DNA of 64,000 nt from Saprospiraceae bacterium (GTDB lineage Bacteria > Bacteroidota > Bacteroidia > Chitinophagales > Saprospiraceae), in the NCBI GenBank assembly GCA_016714895.1, contig JADKBV010000001.1, positions 62,001 to 126,000 of the forward strand, written 5' to 3'. Made by a program: the position numbers and the translations under genes. This document shows positions 30,240 to 39,232 of this stretch, piece by piece; positions within the stretch are counted from its first letter, which is position 1; each line of letters begins with the position of its first letter. The notes under the pieces were generated by a model, which worked only from the letters and a program-made list of their open reading frames with translations, was not told the origin of the DNA and did no database searches.

Positions 30240-31435
30240 ATGAAACTTATAACAACAGCAAAAGAATTAGAAAAAGAATTCAGACGACTAACCGAACAGT
30301 ATGACTATTTTTATTGGTCGACAGCTTGGGCTAGTTCAGGTTCTAAACCATTCAATGACCTGCTGACTAATAAAGGGAAAATTCAAAAAATAGTTGTTGG
30401 CATTCATTTTTATCAGACACACCCAGACTTTATTGAAGCGTTCTTAAATGACAATAAAGTTCGATTTATCCAGCAACCAGATGGAACATTTCACCCAAAA
30501 CTTTATATTTTTACTGATAAGAATTATAAGTGGAAATAATATTAGGAAGCGCAAACTTTACAACAGCAGCTTTCTCAAATAACACAGAAGCAAGTTTATT
30601 AATTTCTCACAAAGACACTAATTCAGTTGACATATACAATAATGCTATTAAGTTTGTTGACCAAACTTTTTCTGACGGCAAGACTTATAAAAAATCAGAC
30701 CTTGAAAAATATCGTATAGCTTGGAAAAATCACATACAAAAAATCAAAAGCCTTTCAGGTCAATACGGTAGTAAAAAAAGAAATCCTAAACCAATTCACG
30801 AAGTTCCAATGATGAATAGAGGTTGGGACGATTTTATGAATGAAGTAAGGAATGAAACTTCTCACGGACTTGATAGAAGATTAAGAGTGATTGAAATTGC
30901 AAAAAGTCTTTTTAACAAAGTTGACCACTTCAATGAACTGGCAGCAGATGAAAGAAAATTTATCGCAGGAATACCAAATAAACTTGACACATACGGCGCA
31001 GAAGATTGGGGTTATTTTGGCAGTATGAAAGGGGCTGGTATTATTAAGAACAAAATAAAGGATAACGACAGTAACGTTTCAAAAGCATTAGATCAAATTC
31101 CACTATCAGGGCAAATAACAAAAAAACATTACGAGAACTATATTAAGTATTTTACACAGACTTTTACAGGCAATTATATAGCAACCGCAACAAGACTTCT
31201 ATGTATGAAACGACCTGACACTTTTGTGTGCTTTGATAGTAAAAACCGCTCAGCTCTTTGTAAGGACTTTGGAATAATTCAATCAGAAATGGACTATGAA
31301 AGGTATTGGGACGACATAGTGGAAAGGATTTATGATAGTCATTGGTGGCAAAATCCCAATCCAAAAAATGATATCGAAGAAAAAGTAAATGATGCAAGAG
31401 CAGCATTTTTGGACAGTTTATATTTCGAAGAATGA
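30240..31435 (+). CDS. PLD-like (HKD) nuclease, probably defence-related, one frameshift
   Basis: The first frame (30240-30539) contains a phospholipase D-like fold start with Y-F-Y-W-S-T-A-W and the catalytic H-P-K-L-Y-I-F. It breaks after Y-K-W. Adding one G at 30532-30533 gives K-W-E-I-I-L-G-S-A-N-F-T, the second half of the HKD site (G-S-x-N-F-T), and the frame continues to 31435; ~398 residues. The C-terminal ~200 residues form a separate domain with A-T-R-L-L-C-M-K-R-P-D-T-F-V-C-F-D-S-K-N-R and Y-W-D-D-I-V-E-R-I, which I cannot name. Single-HKD proteins of this type occur as restriction-type nucleases that dimerise. Preceded by repeats and followed by an attC-like hairpin, so it looks mobile. 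Confidence 0.7.
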
Positions 31436-31469
31436 CAATTGAAAACAAGACAGAAAAAGAAAGCCGACC

Positions 31470-31527
31470 ACATAACAGCTAAGCGTTCGTCGTGTCCAGC
31501 GGACATGCGATGAACGTCCTGTTGAAC
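31470..31527 (+). other. attC-like imperfect inverted repeat
   Basis: Nested pairings AACAG (31474) / CTGTT (31519), CGTTC (31484) / GAACG (31512), GTCC (31494) / GGAC (31501) with unpaired offsets form a ~57-base stem like integron attC sites. GTTGAAC at 31521-31527 fits the R' consensus GTTRRRY; the facing ACATAAC has one mismatch to RYYYAAC. It lies 35 bases after the nuclease stop, as a cassette recombination site would. No integron integrase is in the window, and the end of the neighbouring IS91-type element is an alternative explanation. Confidence 0.35.
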
Positions 31528-31729
31528 GGAATCTTCGGTAGTGGAGCCAGGCTTGAAAAACGATTTTTATGTATTGTATGGAGATATCGTCCAGATTCTT
31601 GACTTGTTTCGTGCCTTTGCATGATAGATACAAAGGCATTTGTAGTACTTTTTTTATAAGTTTAAGCCATAGGATGAGGCCTTTTGTTTATTTTTTTTTA
31701 ATTCGGAGTATAAGAACCCTTACCCAAAT

Positions 31730-32856
31730 TCATATTGATTTTAGGGATGAATACTTTTCATAGGCAGACTTGTAAAACTCACTTGGTGGACCTCGTCTAC
31801 CAAAGGTGAGTAGTGTGATCATTTGACCTGTTTTACAACAAGGACAGGCTTTATGATACGATCCTTTGATCACAAATGATAATGATGTTAAAATTATCCC
31901 TTTGAGTTGGGATTGTAATTGCGTTAACTTGGATCGCTTCCAGGTCGAGCTCAGGAAGCCATAGTGCCTGATCCTTACAAATCGTTTAGGCAGGATATGC
32001 AATGCAAACCTGCGGACGAACTCTTCATGGCTGAGTGTCATTATTTTCTTTTGACCATCTACCCGATAGTCCTTGTAAGATATTGTCACTGTCTGATCGT
32101 CAATAGCCAATATACGATGATTGGAGATAGCTATTTTATGCGTATATCTCCCCAGATATTCTACAACTGACTTGGGAGAACCAAAAGGTCTTTTAGCATA
32201 CACTACCCATTCTTTTTTGAATAAAGTATCGTAAGTGGATTGCTCCAATTCAATATCAGATGACCGCAAAAATGACACATATTTAGCCCGATAAACTTTG
32301 CTCATCGCCTTGACAGGGAATAGAAATTTGCCTTCTGCCTTTGACAACTTCCACATACCATTTCTGTCCACAAAACCACCAGGGATGATGCAGTGGATGT
32401 GGGGGTGTAGACTCAGATTCTGGCCCCAAGTATGTAAAATAGAGATCATACCAGCCTTGTTATCTTTGCCTGTAAATGCCTCTACCGTCTCCCATGCTGA
32501 TTTAAATAGAGCATCATAGACAATCTCAGGTTTATGCAATGCTAAAGTATTTAACTCATCCGGTAAGGTAAAAACAACATGAAAATAAGGCACAGGAAGC
32601 AACTCTGACTCTCTCGCTTGATCCATTGTACACGCTTGTGACCTTGACACCTAGGACAATGTCGATTCCTACAACTATTGTAACTGATCTGGACATGGCC
32701 ACAACTATTACAGCTATCTACATGACCACCCAAGGCAACTGTACGGCAGTCTTTGATCGCCCTCAGTGTACGTACTTGCCAGCTATTTATACCTAATAAT
32801 GCTACTTTATCCCATGATCGAGCCAGTAGGTGCGCTACTTCGTGCTCGGCGCGCAT
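31730..32856 (-). pseudogene. IS91-family (IS801/IS1294-like) transposase, frameshifted
   Basis: The N-terminal frame (32856-32551) carries the transposase zinc-binding domain: C-N-S-C-G-H followed by C-R-N-R-H-C-P-R-C. Near 32612-32640 a single-base shift moves to the frame ending at 31730, reading R-E-S-E-L-L-P-V-P-Y-F-H-V-V-F-T. The HUH metal site is H-P-H-I-H-C-I-I-P-G-G and the catalytic tyrosine region is Y-L-G-R-Y-T-H-K. Together ~375 residues, normal for the family. It would nick and transfer single-stranded DNA by rolling circle. Whether the break is real or a consensus error is open. Confidence 0.82.
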
Positions 32857-33740
32857 GTAGAAAACAAGGTATCTAAGGGACTGAAAGGTTTGCGACGTCC
32901 ACTTTGTGCTATGTGCAAGTAAACTAGTGTCGTCTCGATACGCTCGTGACCAAGCAATTCTTTAAGGGTCATAATGTCCATACCGTCTTCCAGCAAGTGT
33001 GTGGCAAAGGTGTGCCTCAATGTATGTACATTGACATGCTTTATGATGCCAGCTTTCTGGATGCCGAACTAACAGCCCACTGAACACCTTTTTTTGAGTA
33101 TCGACTATCAAAGTCACCACCTTTGCGGTTTTCCGTAGGCTGACCATTGAATAACCATTCGTCCGGTCGCTCTGCATCGATGTAAAGCTTTAATCCTCGA
33201 ATCAAGTGCTCACTCAGTGGTACATATCGATCTTTTTCCTTTGCCTTGTACTACATGGGTATCTACGATCAAAATCAAGATCTTGCAAACGTACACTTCT
33301 TGCTTCCATACATCGCAAACCACAACCATATAGCAAGCCAATCAATATTTTATGTTTCATTAAATCCGGAGATCTGAGCAAGCGCCACATCTCGTCTTTT
33401 GATAACACTACCGGAAGTTTATTAGGCCCCTTGATACTTGGGAGTCCAATGTCATGTGGCTTTAATCTTGCACTTTGCATAACATACGCAGACCATACAC
33501 CGTATGTTTAAAGTAAGAATCGGATGGTGTGTTATGCTGCTCCTTGAGTAAATGTAGATAATCAGTCACCTGATCTTCTTCGAGTTCAGTAGGCAGGCAA
33601 TCAAAGTGAAGTGCCATCTGGGCTATGTGGCAGGCGTAATTTTTAAAGGTCGATTGACTTCGACCTAAGACAGAAATTTTTTCTCAAATTTGTCGATCAG
33701 TTCTGAAAAACCCGTAACTTGTGCTCGCGCTTGAGCAAAT
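32835..33740 (-). pseudogene. Tyrosine site-specific recombinase (XerC-like), multiply frameshifted
   Basis: Pieces in three frames line up with one ~300-residue integrase: N-terminal SAM-like part ...S-T-F-K-N-Y-A-C-H-I-A-Q-M-A (about 33650), then L-P-V-V-L-S-K-D-E-M-W-R-L-L, G-L-L-Y-G-C-G-L-R with the first catalytic Arg (about 33310), and the box II block R-H-T-F-A-T-H-L-L-E-D-G with L-L-G-H-E-R-I-E-T-T and the nucleophile region Y-L-H-I-A-Q (about 32900-33010). Breaks lie near 33475, 33235, 33060 and upstream of 33690. The 3' end overlaps the transposase start by ~20 bases. Accessory recombinase of the IS91-type element. Confidence 0.75.
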
Positions 33741-33837
33741 CAGGTGTGTGTTGACCCTAGATCTTCAGGTCGCTTTTTTTTGTTGACATTTTTAAATATT
33801 TTTGATTGAAATACTAATGCCAATAATTAAGCCAAGA

Positions 33838-33971
33838 AGCTACCGAAGGTTTAGTTCAACATCACCTTCCCAAAAGGCGGGGTTTCGTGTTCCAAAGACA
33901 GTTTTGCGGTTAATCAAACTTTAGTATTTCAAATCAAGTTTTGTGGTATAAGTCCCGCCCTTCGGGTAGCT
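33838..33971. repeat. Long imperfect inverted repeat before the kinase gene
   Basis: AGCTACCGAAGG at 33838 pairs with CCTTCGGGTAGCT near 33959 (one extra G), and an inner GGCGGGG (33876) pairs with CCCGCC (33954). Its outer arms (AAGCTACC ... GGTAGC) resemble those of the inverted repeat at 36117-36218, so the two may bracket one mobile cassette. Confidence 0.55.
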
Positions 33972-33997
33972 GCAAAACGTCATCAGCAACAAATCAA

Positions 33998-34450
33998 ATG
34001 GCAGAAATTATTGTATTGATAGGTATACCAGGAAGTGGAAAAAGCACTTTTTATGAGAAGAAATTTGCAAATTCTCACGAACGGGTCTCGTTGGATATAG
34101 TGGGTGGCCGACGACGTGAGGATAAATTACTTGAGAAACTCGTACTTAAAGGATCCAACATAGTAATAGATAACACAAACCCATCAATGGGAGATAGACA
34201 AAAATACATTCACATAGCAAAACGAAATGGATACCTTGTCAATGGCTATTTAATTCAATCTATCCCTGATGAATGTAAGAGAAGAAATAATATGAGAATA
34301 GGTAAGAAAAAAATCCCAGATATCGCAATAGATTGTATTTACTCAGTGCTAGTGCCACCAAAGCTTTCAGAAGGATTTGATAAAATATTTTACGTTCGAA
34401 TTGAGGATGAGTTTTTTATTGTTGAGGAAATAAAAGATGACCTTAGATAG
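33998..34450 (+). CDS. P-loop kinase (polynucleotide-kinase-like, AAA_33)
   Basis: 150 residues from ATG 33998 (M-A-E-I-I-V-L-I-G); the frame is open further upstream but that part lies in the inverted repeat. Walker A is G-I-P-G-S-G-K-S-T, a Walker B-like I-V-I-D-N-T-N-P follows at about 62, and an R-R-x-x-R lid is near 105. This is the pattern of small polynucleotide/RNA-ligase-associated kinases that phosphorylate nucleic-acid ends or small molecules. Its last 14 bases overlap the next gene, so it is coupled with the J-domain/KTSC gene. Substrate unknown. Confidence 0.8.
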   Translation: MAEIIVLIGIPGSGKSTFYEKKFANSHERVSLDIVGGRRREDKLLEKLVLKGSNIVIDNTNPSMGDRQKYIHIAKRNGYLVNGYLIQSIPDECKRRNNMRIGKKKIPDIAIDCIYSVLVPPKLSEGFDKIFYVRIEDEFFIVEEIKDDLR

Positions 34451-34961
34451 TTACTTTAATATACTAGAAATCAAACAAACAACTTCCAAAAGGGAGATTA
34501 AATCCGCTTGGAAAAAATGTTTATTTAAATACCACCCAGATAAGGCAGATCAATCAAATGAAGAAGAACTAAAGCAGGCAAATCAAAAGACAATAGAAAT
34601 AAATAAAGCTTATGATTATTTGAAAAACAATATTATCGATTTAGATCCTTTCGAAGAAGCTATTTGTGAAGTCGAGATAAACTGGGATATCAGAAAGGGT
34701 GTTTCTTCAAGCAATCTAAAGTGGATTGAATACTATAAAGAACTGCATATACTCATAGTTCAATTTAAGTCTGGAGGACTATACTTATACGAAAGCGTAA
34801 ATTATGAAACTTATGTGGGGTTAGTTCAGTCAGACTCAAAAGGCAGATTCCTAAATAAAAACATCGCATACAAATTTATATACCATAGATTGGCAAAATA
34901 TGAAGATTGGTACAAATTTGGAAAACAAATATTTCACAAGCAATTGAATAACTTCAACTGA
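34437..34961 (+). CDS. J-domain / KTSC-domain fusion protein
   Basis: 174 residues. The N-terminal ~65 residues are a DnaJ domain: Y-F-N-I-L-E-I, then K-Y-H-P-D-K with the HPD motif that stimulates Hsp70 ATPase. The C-terminal part (about 90-150) is a KTSC domain: S-S-N-L-K-W-I-E-Y, L-I-V-Q-F-K-S-G-G-L-Y-L-Y and Y-V-G-L-V-Q-S-D-S-K-G-R-F. KTSC is a small domain seen next to RNA- or lysyl-tRNA-synthetase-type proteins with no settled role. The middle lacks the Gly/Phe and zinc regions of full DnaJ, so it is a dedicated co-chaperone at most. It overlaps the kinase gene and touches the next gene by one base: a tight four-gene cassette. Confidence 0.85.
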   Translation: MTLDSYFNILEIKQTTSKREIKSAWKKCLFKYHPDKADQSNEEELKQANQKTIEINKAYDYLKNNIIDLDPFEEAICEVEINWDIRKGVSSSNLKWIEYYKELHILIVQFKSGGLYLYESVNYETYVGLVQSDSKGRFLNKNIAYKFIYHRLAKYEDWYKFGKQIFHKQLNNFN

Positions 34962-35449
34962 TGGATAAAGAAGTCCTAGCCAATAGCGGGAAGGAGGTTA
35001 TATTGCTTGATCCTCTCTTCTACCTCGAACAAAACACAATCGAAATATCAATAATTAACTTTATTATAAGTCATTTCTGGTGGTTTATTTCTGATATAAA
35101 AAAGATTTATCTTGCCAATAAAATGCAATCAAAGATTTTTGACTGTGAACTATATGAAAGGGTTACCAAGGAATATCAAAAACATATTGAATTTCCATAT
35201 TCTGAACATAGAACTAGAGGTGGTGGTGGCTATGGATTTGGAGTAGAAGGATGGGGCAAAATGCAGGAAGGAGAGCGAACTCACTATTACAATCGATCAT
35301 CACTTTTAGACGAAGAATTAAGAATATTAATTTTAACATATCTCAACTCACGAATTGTTGGATATATATTTTGTCAGTTAGCTGACACTTCAGCTGGCTT
35401 TGTACTTGGTATTAAAATAAAATTACCTGTAACATCTACTTGTAAGTAG
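34961..35449 (+). CDS. Unknown protein with hydrophobic N-terminal part
   Basis: 162 residues, no family recognised. A hydrophobic stretch (about residues 28-52, I-I-N-F-I-I-S-H-F-W-W-F-I) could be a membrane or buried helix; there is a Gly-rich turn R-G-G-G-G-Y-G-F-G-V-E-G-W-G in the middle and another hydrophobic helix near the end. Starts at the ATG overlapping the stop of the J-domain gene (TGATG), so it is co-translated with it. Confidence 0.6.
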   Translation: MDKEVLANSGKEVILLDPLFYLEQNTIEISIINFIISHFWWFISDIKKIYLANKMQSKIFDCELYERVTKEYQKHIEFPYSEHRTRGGGGYGFGVEGWGKMQEGERTHYYNRSSLLDEELRILILTYLNSRIVGYIFCQLADTSAGFVLGIKIKLPVTSTCK

Positions 35450-35450
35450 T

Positions 35451-36061
35451 ATGAGTGGTATAACTTATAAGCATATAAAATTTTGGATGATTGCAACGAA
35501 GCATGCCAAAGACGCGCTTGTGATTGCAGGAAATATCAAGTCAATGGCGACTCTTGCCAAGATAAAATGTAAGTGGTATCAACAGCGGGAACTCAAACGA
35601 AATCTGAGGAGATACCAAGATTGCAGCCAACATATAGATATAATTATTTCAATGTGTGCCTTTTGCTTAGAGTCATTTATCAATTTTTATGCAATTCATT
35701 TTGAGTTGGATCAAAGCCCAGGTTATGATGAAAGAATTCCTTCTGTTAGAAAGTGGAAATTATATTCACAACTAACAGTTAATAGGATGCCAGATGAAGC
35801 ATTCTTAGCTCGAATTCAAAAGATAATGGAGGATAAAATCAAATAGCTCATTATAAACCGACAGCTACATCTGGAGAGTATACAGAATTTAATCTGAAGA
35901 ATGCACTTGACAACTTAAATGAGGTTGCAGCAATATTTAATGATTTCAATTCAATTGATTCACGAATTAAATTACCTTATTTCAAGGATGATATTCCTGA
36001 TTATGCAAAGAATATAACATTAATGTATAACGCAATTTGCAATAAATCATGGAAACAGTAA
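35451..36061 (+). CDS. Unknown protein, probable frameshift near 35840
   Basis: The first frame ends at 35846 (131 residues) but a second frame continues at once as ...I-A-H-Y-K-P-T-A-T-S-G-E-Y-T-E-F-N-L-K-N-A-L-D to a stop at 36061. A single-base change around 35836-35846 would make one ~203-residue helical protein. It has C-A-F-C-L-E-S-F-I-N-F-Y-A, a pattern like helical HEPN-type or cysteine-containing membrane-free bundles, but no RxxxxH motif was seen, so no function is assigned. Last gene of the cassette that starts at 33998. Confidence 0.5.
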
Positions 36062-36116
36062 TTTTAAATTGCCTTGTGTGTGTTGCATTTCGAAAGAGTA
36101 AAAGCTGATAACATAA

Positions 36117-36218
36117 GCTACCCGCCAGCAGGGATAACTGCGAAAGAAATGATATCCTTACATTTGAAGAAAGCTGCTCAGGCGCAGATCCTGCTCACGA
36201 ATCCTGCTGGCGGGTAGC
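36117..36218. repeat. Inverted repeat, 17-bp arms, after the cassette
   Basis: GCTACCCGCCAGCAGG at 36117 pairs with CCTGCTGGCGGGTAGC ending at 36218, enclosing ~68 bases. Could be a transcription end, a MITE or a cassette boundary; no transposase belongs to it. Confidence 0.75.
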
Positions 36219-36329
36219 CCGAGTCGTTCAACCCCCCAAAAAATCACTTTCAAAACCTTCCACCATCCTTACATGCTTGCATTTCATAAAAGTATAAGAC
36301 TAAATTTACCACAAATTTGAAAGATGTAT

Positions 36330-36337
36330 TATATTTG
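36330..36337 (+). promoter_or_regulatory. Possible -7 box for the restriction/Thoeris operon (TATATTTG)
   Basis: TATATTTG fits TAnnTTTG and is the only match in the ~470 bases upstream of hsdM, leaving a ~190-base leader. No well-spaced -33 element. Confidence 0.3.
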
Positions 36338-36535
36338 TACTTTGAACCATTGGGGGCTTACGTGATCTTGACAGCTTATTGATTAAAAAACGCTTTATGC
36401 ATAATCAGGGGGCCGGAAATCTGAAACGGGATTTTTAATAAAGTACATGGTGAAAAGCCATCATAAATGTAAATCCGGTTAAAAATCTGATGGAATCAAC
36501 CATATTTGAACAACAAAGCATCTTAAAATATATTC

Positions 36536-38105
36536 ATGGCGGTCAAAGAAAAAAAGGAAGGTAAAGAAAAAGCAATTGAAGTAACCCTTTGGGAAGCAGC
36601 AAATAAATTGAGAGGAAGCGTAGAGCCAGCCGAATACAAACATGTGGTGTTGGGGTTGATCTTTTTGAAGTTTGCGAGTGACAAGTTTGAAGAACATCGC
36701 GCTAAATTAATGGCAGAAGGAAAAGAAAAGTATATCGAAATGCCGGAATTCTACAATATGAACAATGTGTTCTTTTTGGAAGAAAACAGCCGTTGGAGTT
36801 ACCTGATAAAAAGAGCCAAGCAAAACGATATTTCATTGCTTATTGACACAGCATTGCATACCATTGAGAAAAACAATAAGGCATTAAAGGCGCACTTCCG
36901 GACAACTACTTCTCCCGGTTGGGATTAGATGTAACCAAACTGTCCTCCCTGCTCGATACCATCAATGATATTGACACCACCAAAGACCCGAAGCAAGATG
37001 TGGTGGGCAAAGTGTATGAATACTTCCTTTCGAAGTTTGCTTTAGCAGAAGGAAAGGGAAAGGAGAATTTTACACACCCAAAAGCATTGTAAACCTGATT
37101 GCCGAAATGATTGAACCTTACAAGGGCATTATCTATGACCCTGCTTGTGGTTCGGGTGGTATGTTTGTGCAGAGTATCAAGTTTATTGAAGCACACCACG
37201 GCAACAAAAAAGAAATTTCTATTTACGGTCAGGAATACACCAACACCACTTACAAACTGGCAAAGATGAACCTTGCCATACGAGGCATTAGTGGCAACTT
37301 AGGCGAAAAAGCGGCCGACACTTTTGCAGACGACCAACACAAAGACCTGAAAGCCGATTACATTATGGCCAACCCACCTTTTAACCAAAAAGATTGGCGT
37401 GCCGAAAACGAATTGAAAGACGACCCACGTTGGAGAGGTTATGATGTGCCACCCAAAAGCAACGCCAATTATGGTTGGATTTTGAATATGGTTTCTAAAC
37501 TTTCAGACAATGGCATTGCAGGTTTTATATTGGCAAATGGTGCTTTGAGTGGTGGTGGCGAAGAATACAAAATACGCAGAAAGCTTATTGAAAATAATTT
37601 GGTGGAAGCCATTGTAATTATTCCGAGAGATACATTTTATACCACCGACATCAGTGTTACACTTTGGATTTTGAATAAAAACAAAAAAGCAAGAACCGTT
37701 GAAATTAACGGCAAGCAAAAAAACTATCGAGACCGTGAAAAAGAAATCTTATTTATGGATTTAAGGCGTTTGGGACAGGAATTTGAAGAGGAGTTTATAG
37801 AACTTAGCGAAGACGAAATTGCCAGGGTAGCCGAGAACTACCACAACTGGCAACAAACCGACCACAAAAAAACTTACCAAAATGTACCTGAGTATTGCTT
37901 CTCTGCCAACTTTGAACAAATACAGGCAAACGACTTTTCATTAGTGCCAAGCAAATACATTGAGTTTATTGACCGTGACAGCGAAATAGATTTTGACTCC
38001 GAAATGAAACGCATCCAAAAGGACTTCAAAACTCTTTTACAAGAAGAAAAAAAATCGCAAGAACAATTGATTAACGCTTTTAAAATCTTGGGTTATGAGT
38101 TATAA
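36536..38105 (+). CDS. hsdM: Type I restriction-modification methyltransferase HsdM, two frameshifts
   Basis: The N-terminal HsdM domain (L-W-E-A-A-N-K-L-R-G-S-V-E-P-A-E-Y-K) occupies 36536-36928. Adding one base near 36890 (K-G-A-L-P-D-N-Y-F-S-R-L-G-L-D) and one A near 37052 (G-K-G-E-F-Y-T-P-K-S-I-V) restores a continuous ~523-residue protein. SAM motif D-P-A-C-G-S-G-G and catalytic N-P-P-F are intact, so it is an N6-adenine methyltransferase subunit. Together with HsdS it methylates the host target sequence. Its end overlaps hsdS by 11 bases. It is the first gene of a seven-gene defence operon. Confidence 0.92.
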
Positions 38106-39222
38106 GCGTATTGGCGATTATATAAGATTGGTAAGCAACCGAAATAGGGATTGGGCGATTACTAATTTATTGGGCGTAAACATTTATAAGAATTTTATGC
38201 CATCGGTTGCCAATACTTCGGGAGTTGATTTATCAAAATACAAAATCATTCGGAAAGGTCAATTTGCAACAAATATTATGCACGTAAACAGAGACGAGAT
38301 TCTGCCAGTAGCATTGTATCAAAAAGATGAACCAGCAATTGTTTCTCCTGCTTATATGACGTTTGAAGTAATTGACGAAACCGAACTATTGCCCGAATTT
38401 TTGATGATGGAATTTCAAAGACCCGAATTTGATAGAAGGGCTTGGACATATTGCGATTCAAGCGTTAGAGGTGGTTTAGAATGGGAACGCTTTTGTGAAA
38501 TACAAATCCCTATACCTGATATTGACGAACAAAGAAAATTTGTTGCACTTTACAAGGGCTTACTCACCAACCAAAAAACCTACGAAAACAGCCTGGCTGA
38601 TTTGAAATTTATTTGTAATTCGTCAATGGATAAATTTAAGCATATTGACAACCATCTACCTTTGAGCGATTTGGTTCAATTAGTTGACAACAGAAATAAA
38701 GACAACACAATATCAAATCTGCTAGGAATAAACGTGGATAAGGTTTTTATGCCATCGAAAGCAAATGTTGGCGAAACGGATTTATCAAAATATAAGATTG
38801 TCAAGAAAGGACAGTTTGCCTACAGTGCAATGCAAGTTGGCAGAGATGAAACTGTCAGAGTTGTGCTTTATTCGTTTGATGAACCTGCAATTATATCCCC
38901 TGCTTATTTGGTATTTGAAGTAATTGACAAAAAAGTTGTGCTACCTGAATTTTTGATGCTTTGGTTTTATCGTCCGGAGTTTAACAGATACGGTTGGTTT
39001 ATTAGCGACAGTAGTGTAAGAGCAAGTCTAGAATGGGAACGATGCAAAGAAATACAAATTCCCATCCCTGATATTGAAATACAGCAAGCCATTGTAACCA
39101 TTTATCATGCATTAGAAACTCGCAAACGAATCAATGAGCAATTGAAAAACACTATCAAACCGCTTTGCCCTGTGCTGATGAGGGGTGTGGTGGAGAGTAT
39201 GAACGAATATGCACAAGTATAA
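38095..39222 (+). CDS. hsdS: Type I specificity subunit HsdS with two similar target-recognition domains
   Basis: 375 residues. Two target-recognition halves (about residues 1-170 and 185-345) share the same blocks: N-L-L-G-x-N, F-M-P-S-x-A-N, L-S-K-Y-K-I, K-G-Q-F-A and E-I-Q-I-P-I-P-D-I, separated by a helical spacer. HsdS reads a split DNA sequence, one half per domain; their similarity suggests related half sites. Translationally coupled to hsdM (11-base overlap) and followed after 10 bases by the Thoeris gene thsA rather than hsdR. Confidence 0.93.
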   Translation: MSYKRIGDYIRLVSNRNRDWAITNLLGVNIYKNFMPSVANTSGVDLSKYKIIRKGQFATNIMHVNRDEILPVALYQKDEPAIVSPAYMTFEVIDETELLPEFLMMEFQRPEFDRRAWTYCDSSVRGGLEWERFCEIQIPIPDIDEQRKFVALYKGLLTNQKTYENSLADLKFICNSSMDKFKHIDNHLPLSDLVQLVDNRNKDNTISNLLGINVDKVFMPSKANVGETDLSKYKIVKKGQFAYSAMQVGRDETVRVVLYSFDEPAIISPAYLVFEVIDKKVVLPEFLMLWFYRPEFNRYGWFISDSSVRASLEWERCKEIQIPIPDIEIQQAIVTIYHALETRKRINEQLKNTIKPLCPVLMRGVVESMNEYAQV

Positions 39223-39232
39223 AATGTAGAAA

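Larger units (their letters stand above)
31730..33740 (-). mobile_element. IS91-type element: tyrosine recombinase plus HUH transposase, degraded
   Basis: A leftward pair of genes, tyrosine recombinase (33740-32835) then HUH rolling-circle transposase (32856-31730), is the standard Bacteroidota arrangement of IS91/IS801-like elements. At least five single-base frameshifts interrupt the pair. The exact ends are not resolved; IS91 elements lack terminal inverted repeats, and the left end may reach the hairpin near 31.5 kb. Confidence 0.75.

Noticed and set aside
36117..36218. Integron attC at the second inverted repeat
   Set aside because: Its arms pair perfectly without the offset bases of attC, and no GTTRRRY core lies at its end.
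36352..36430. Possible 5' part of tmRNA (GGGGGCTTACG...CTTGACAGC)
   Set aside because: The first ~25 bases vaguely resemble an ssrA start, but there is no room for the full RNA before hsdM and no tag frame or T-arm was found.
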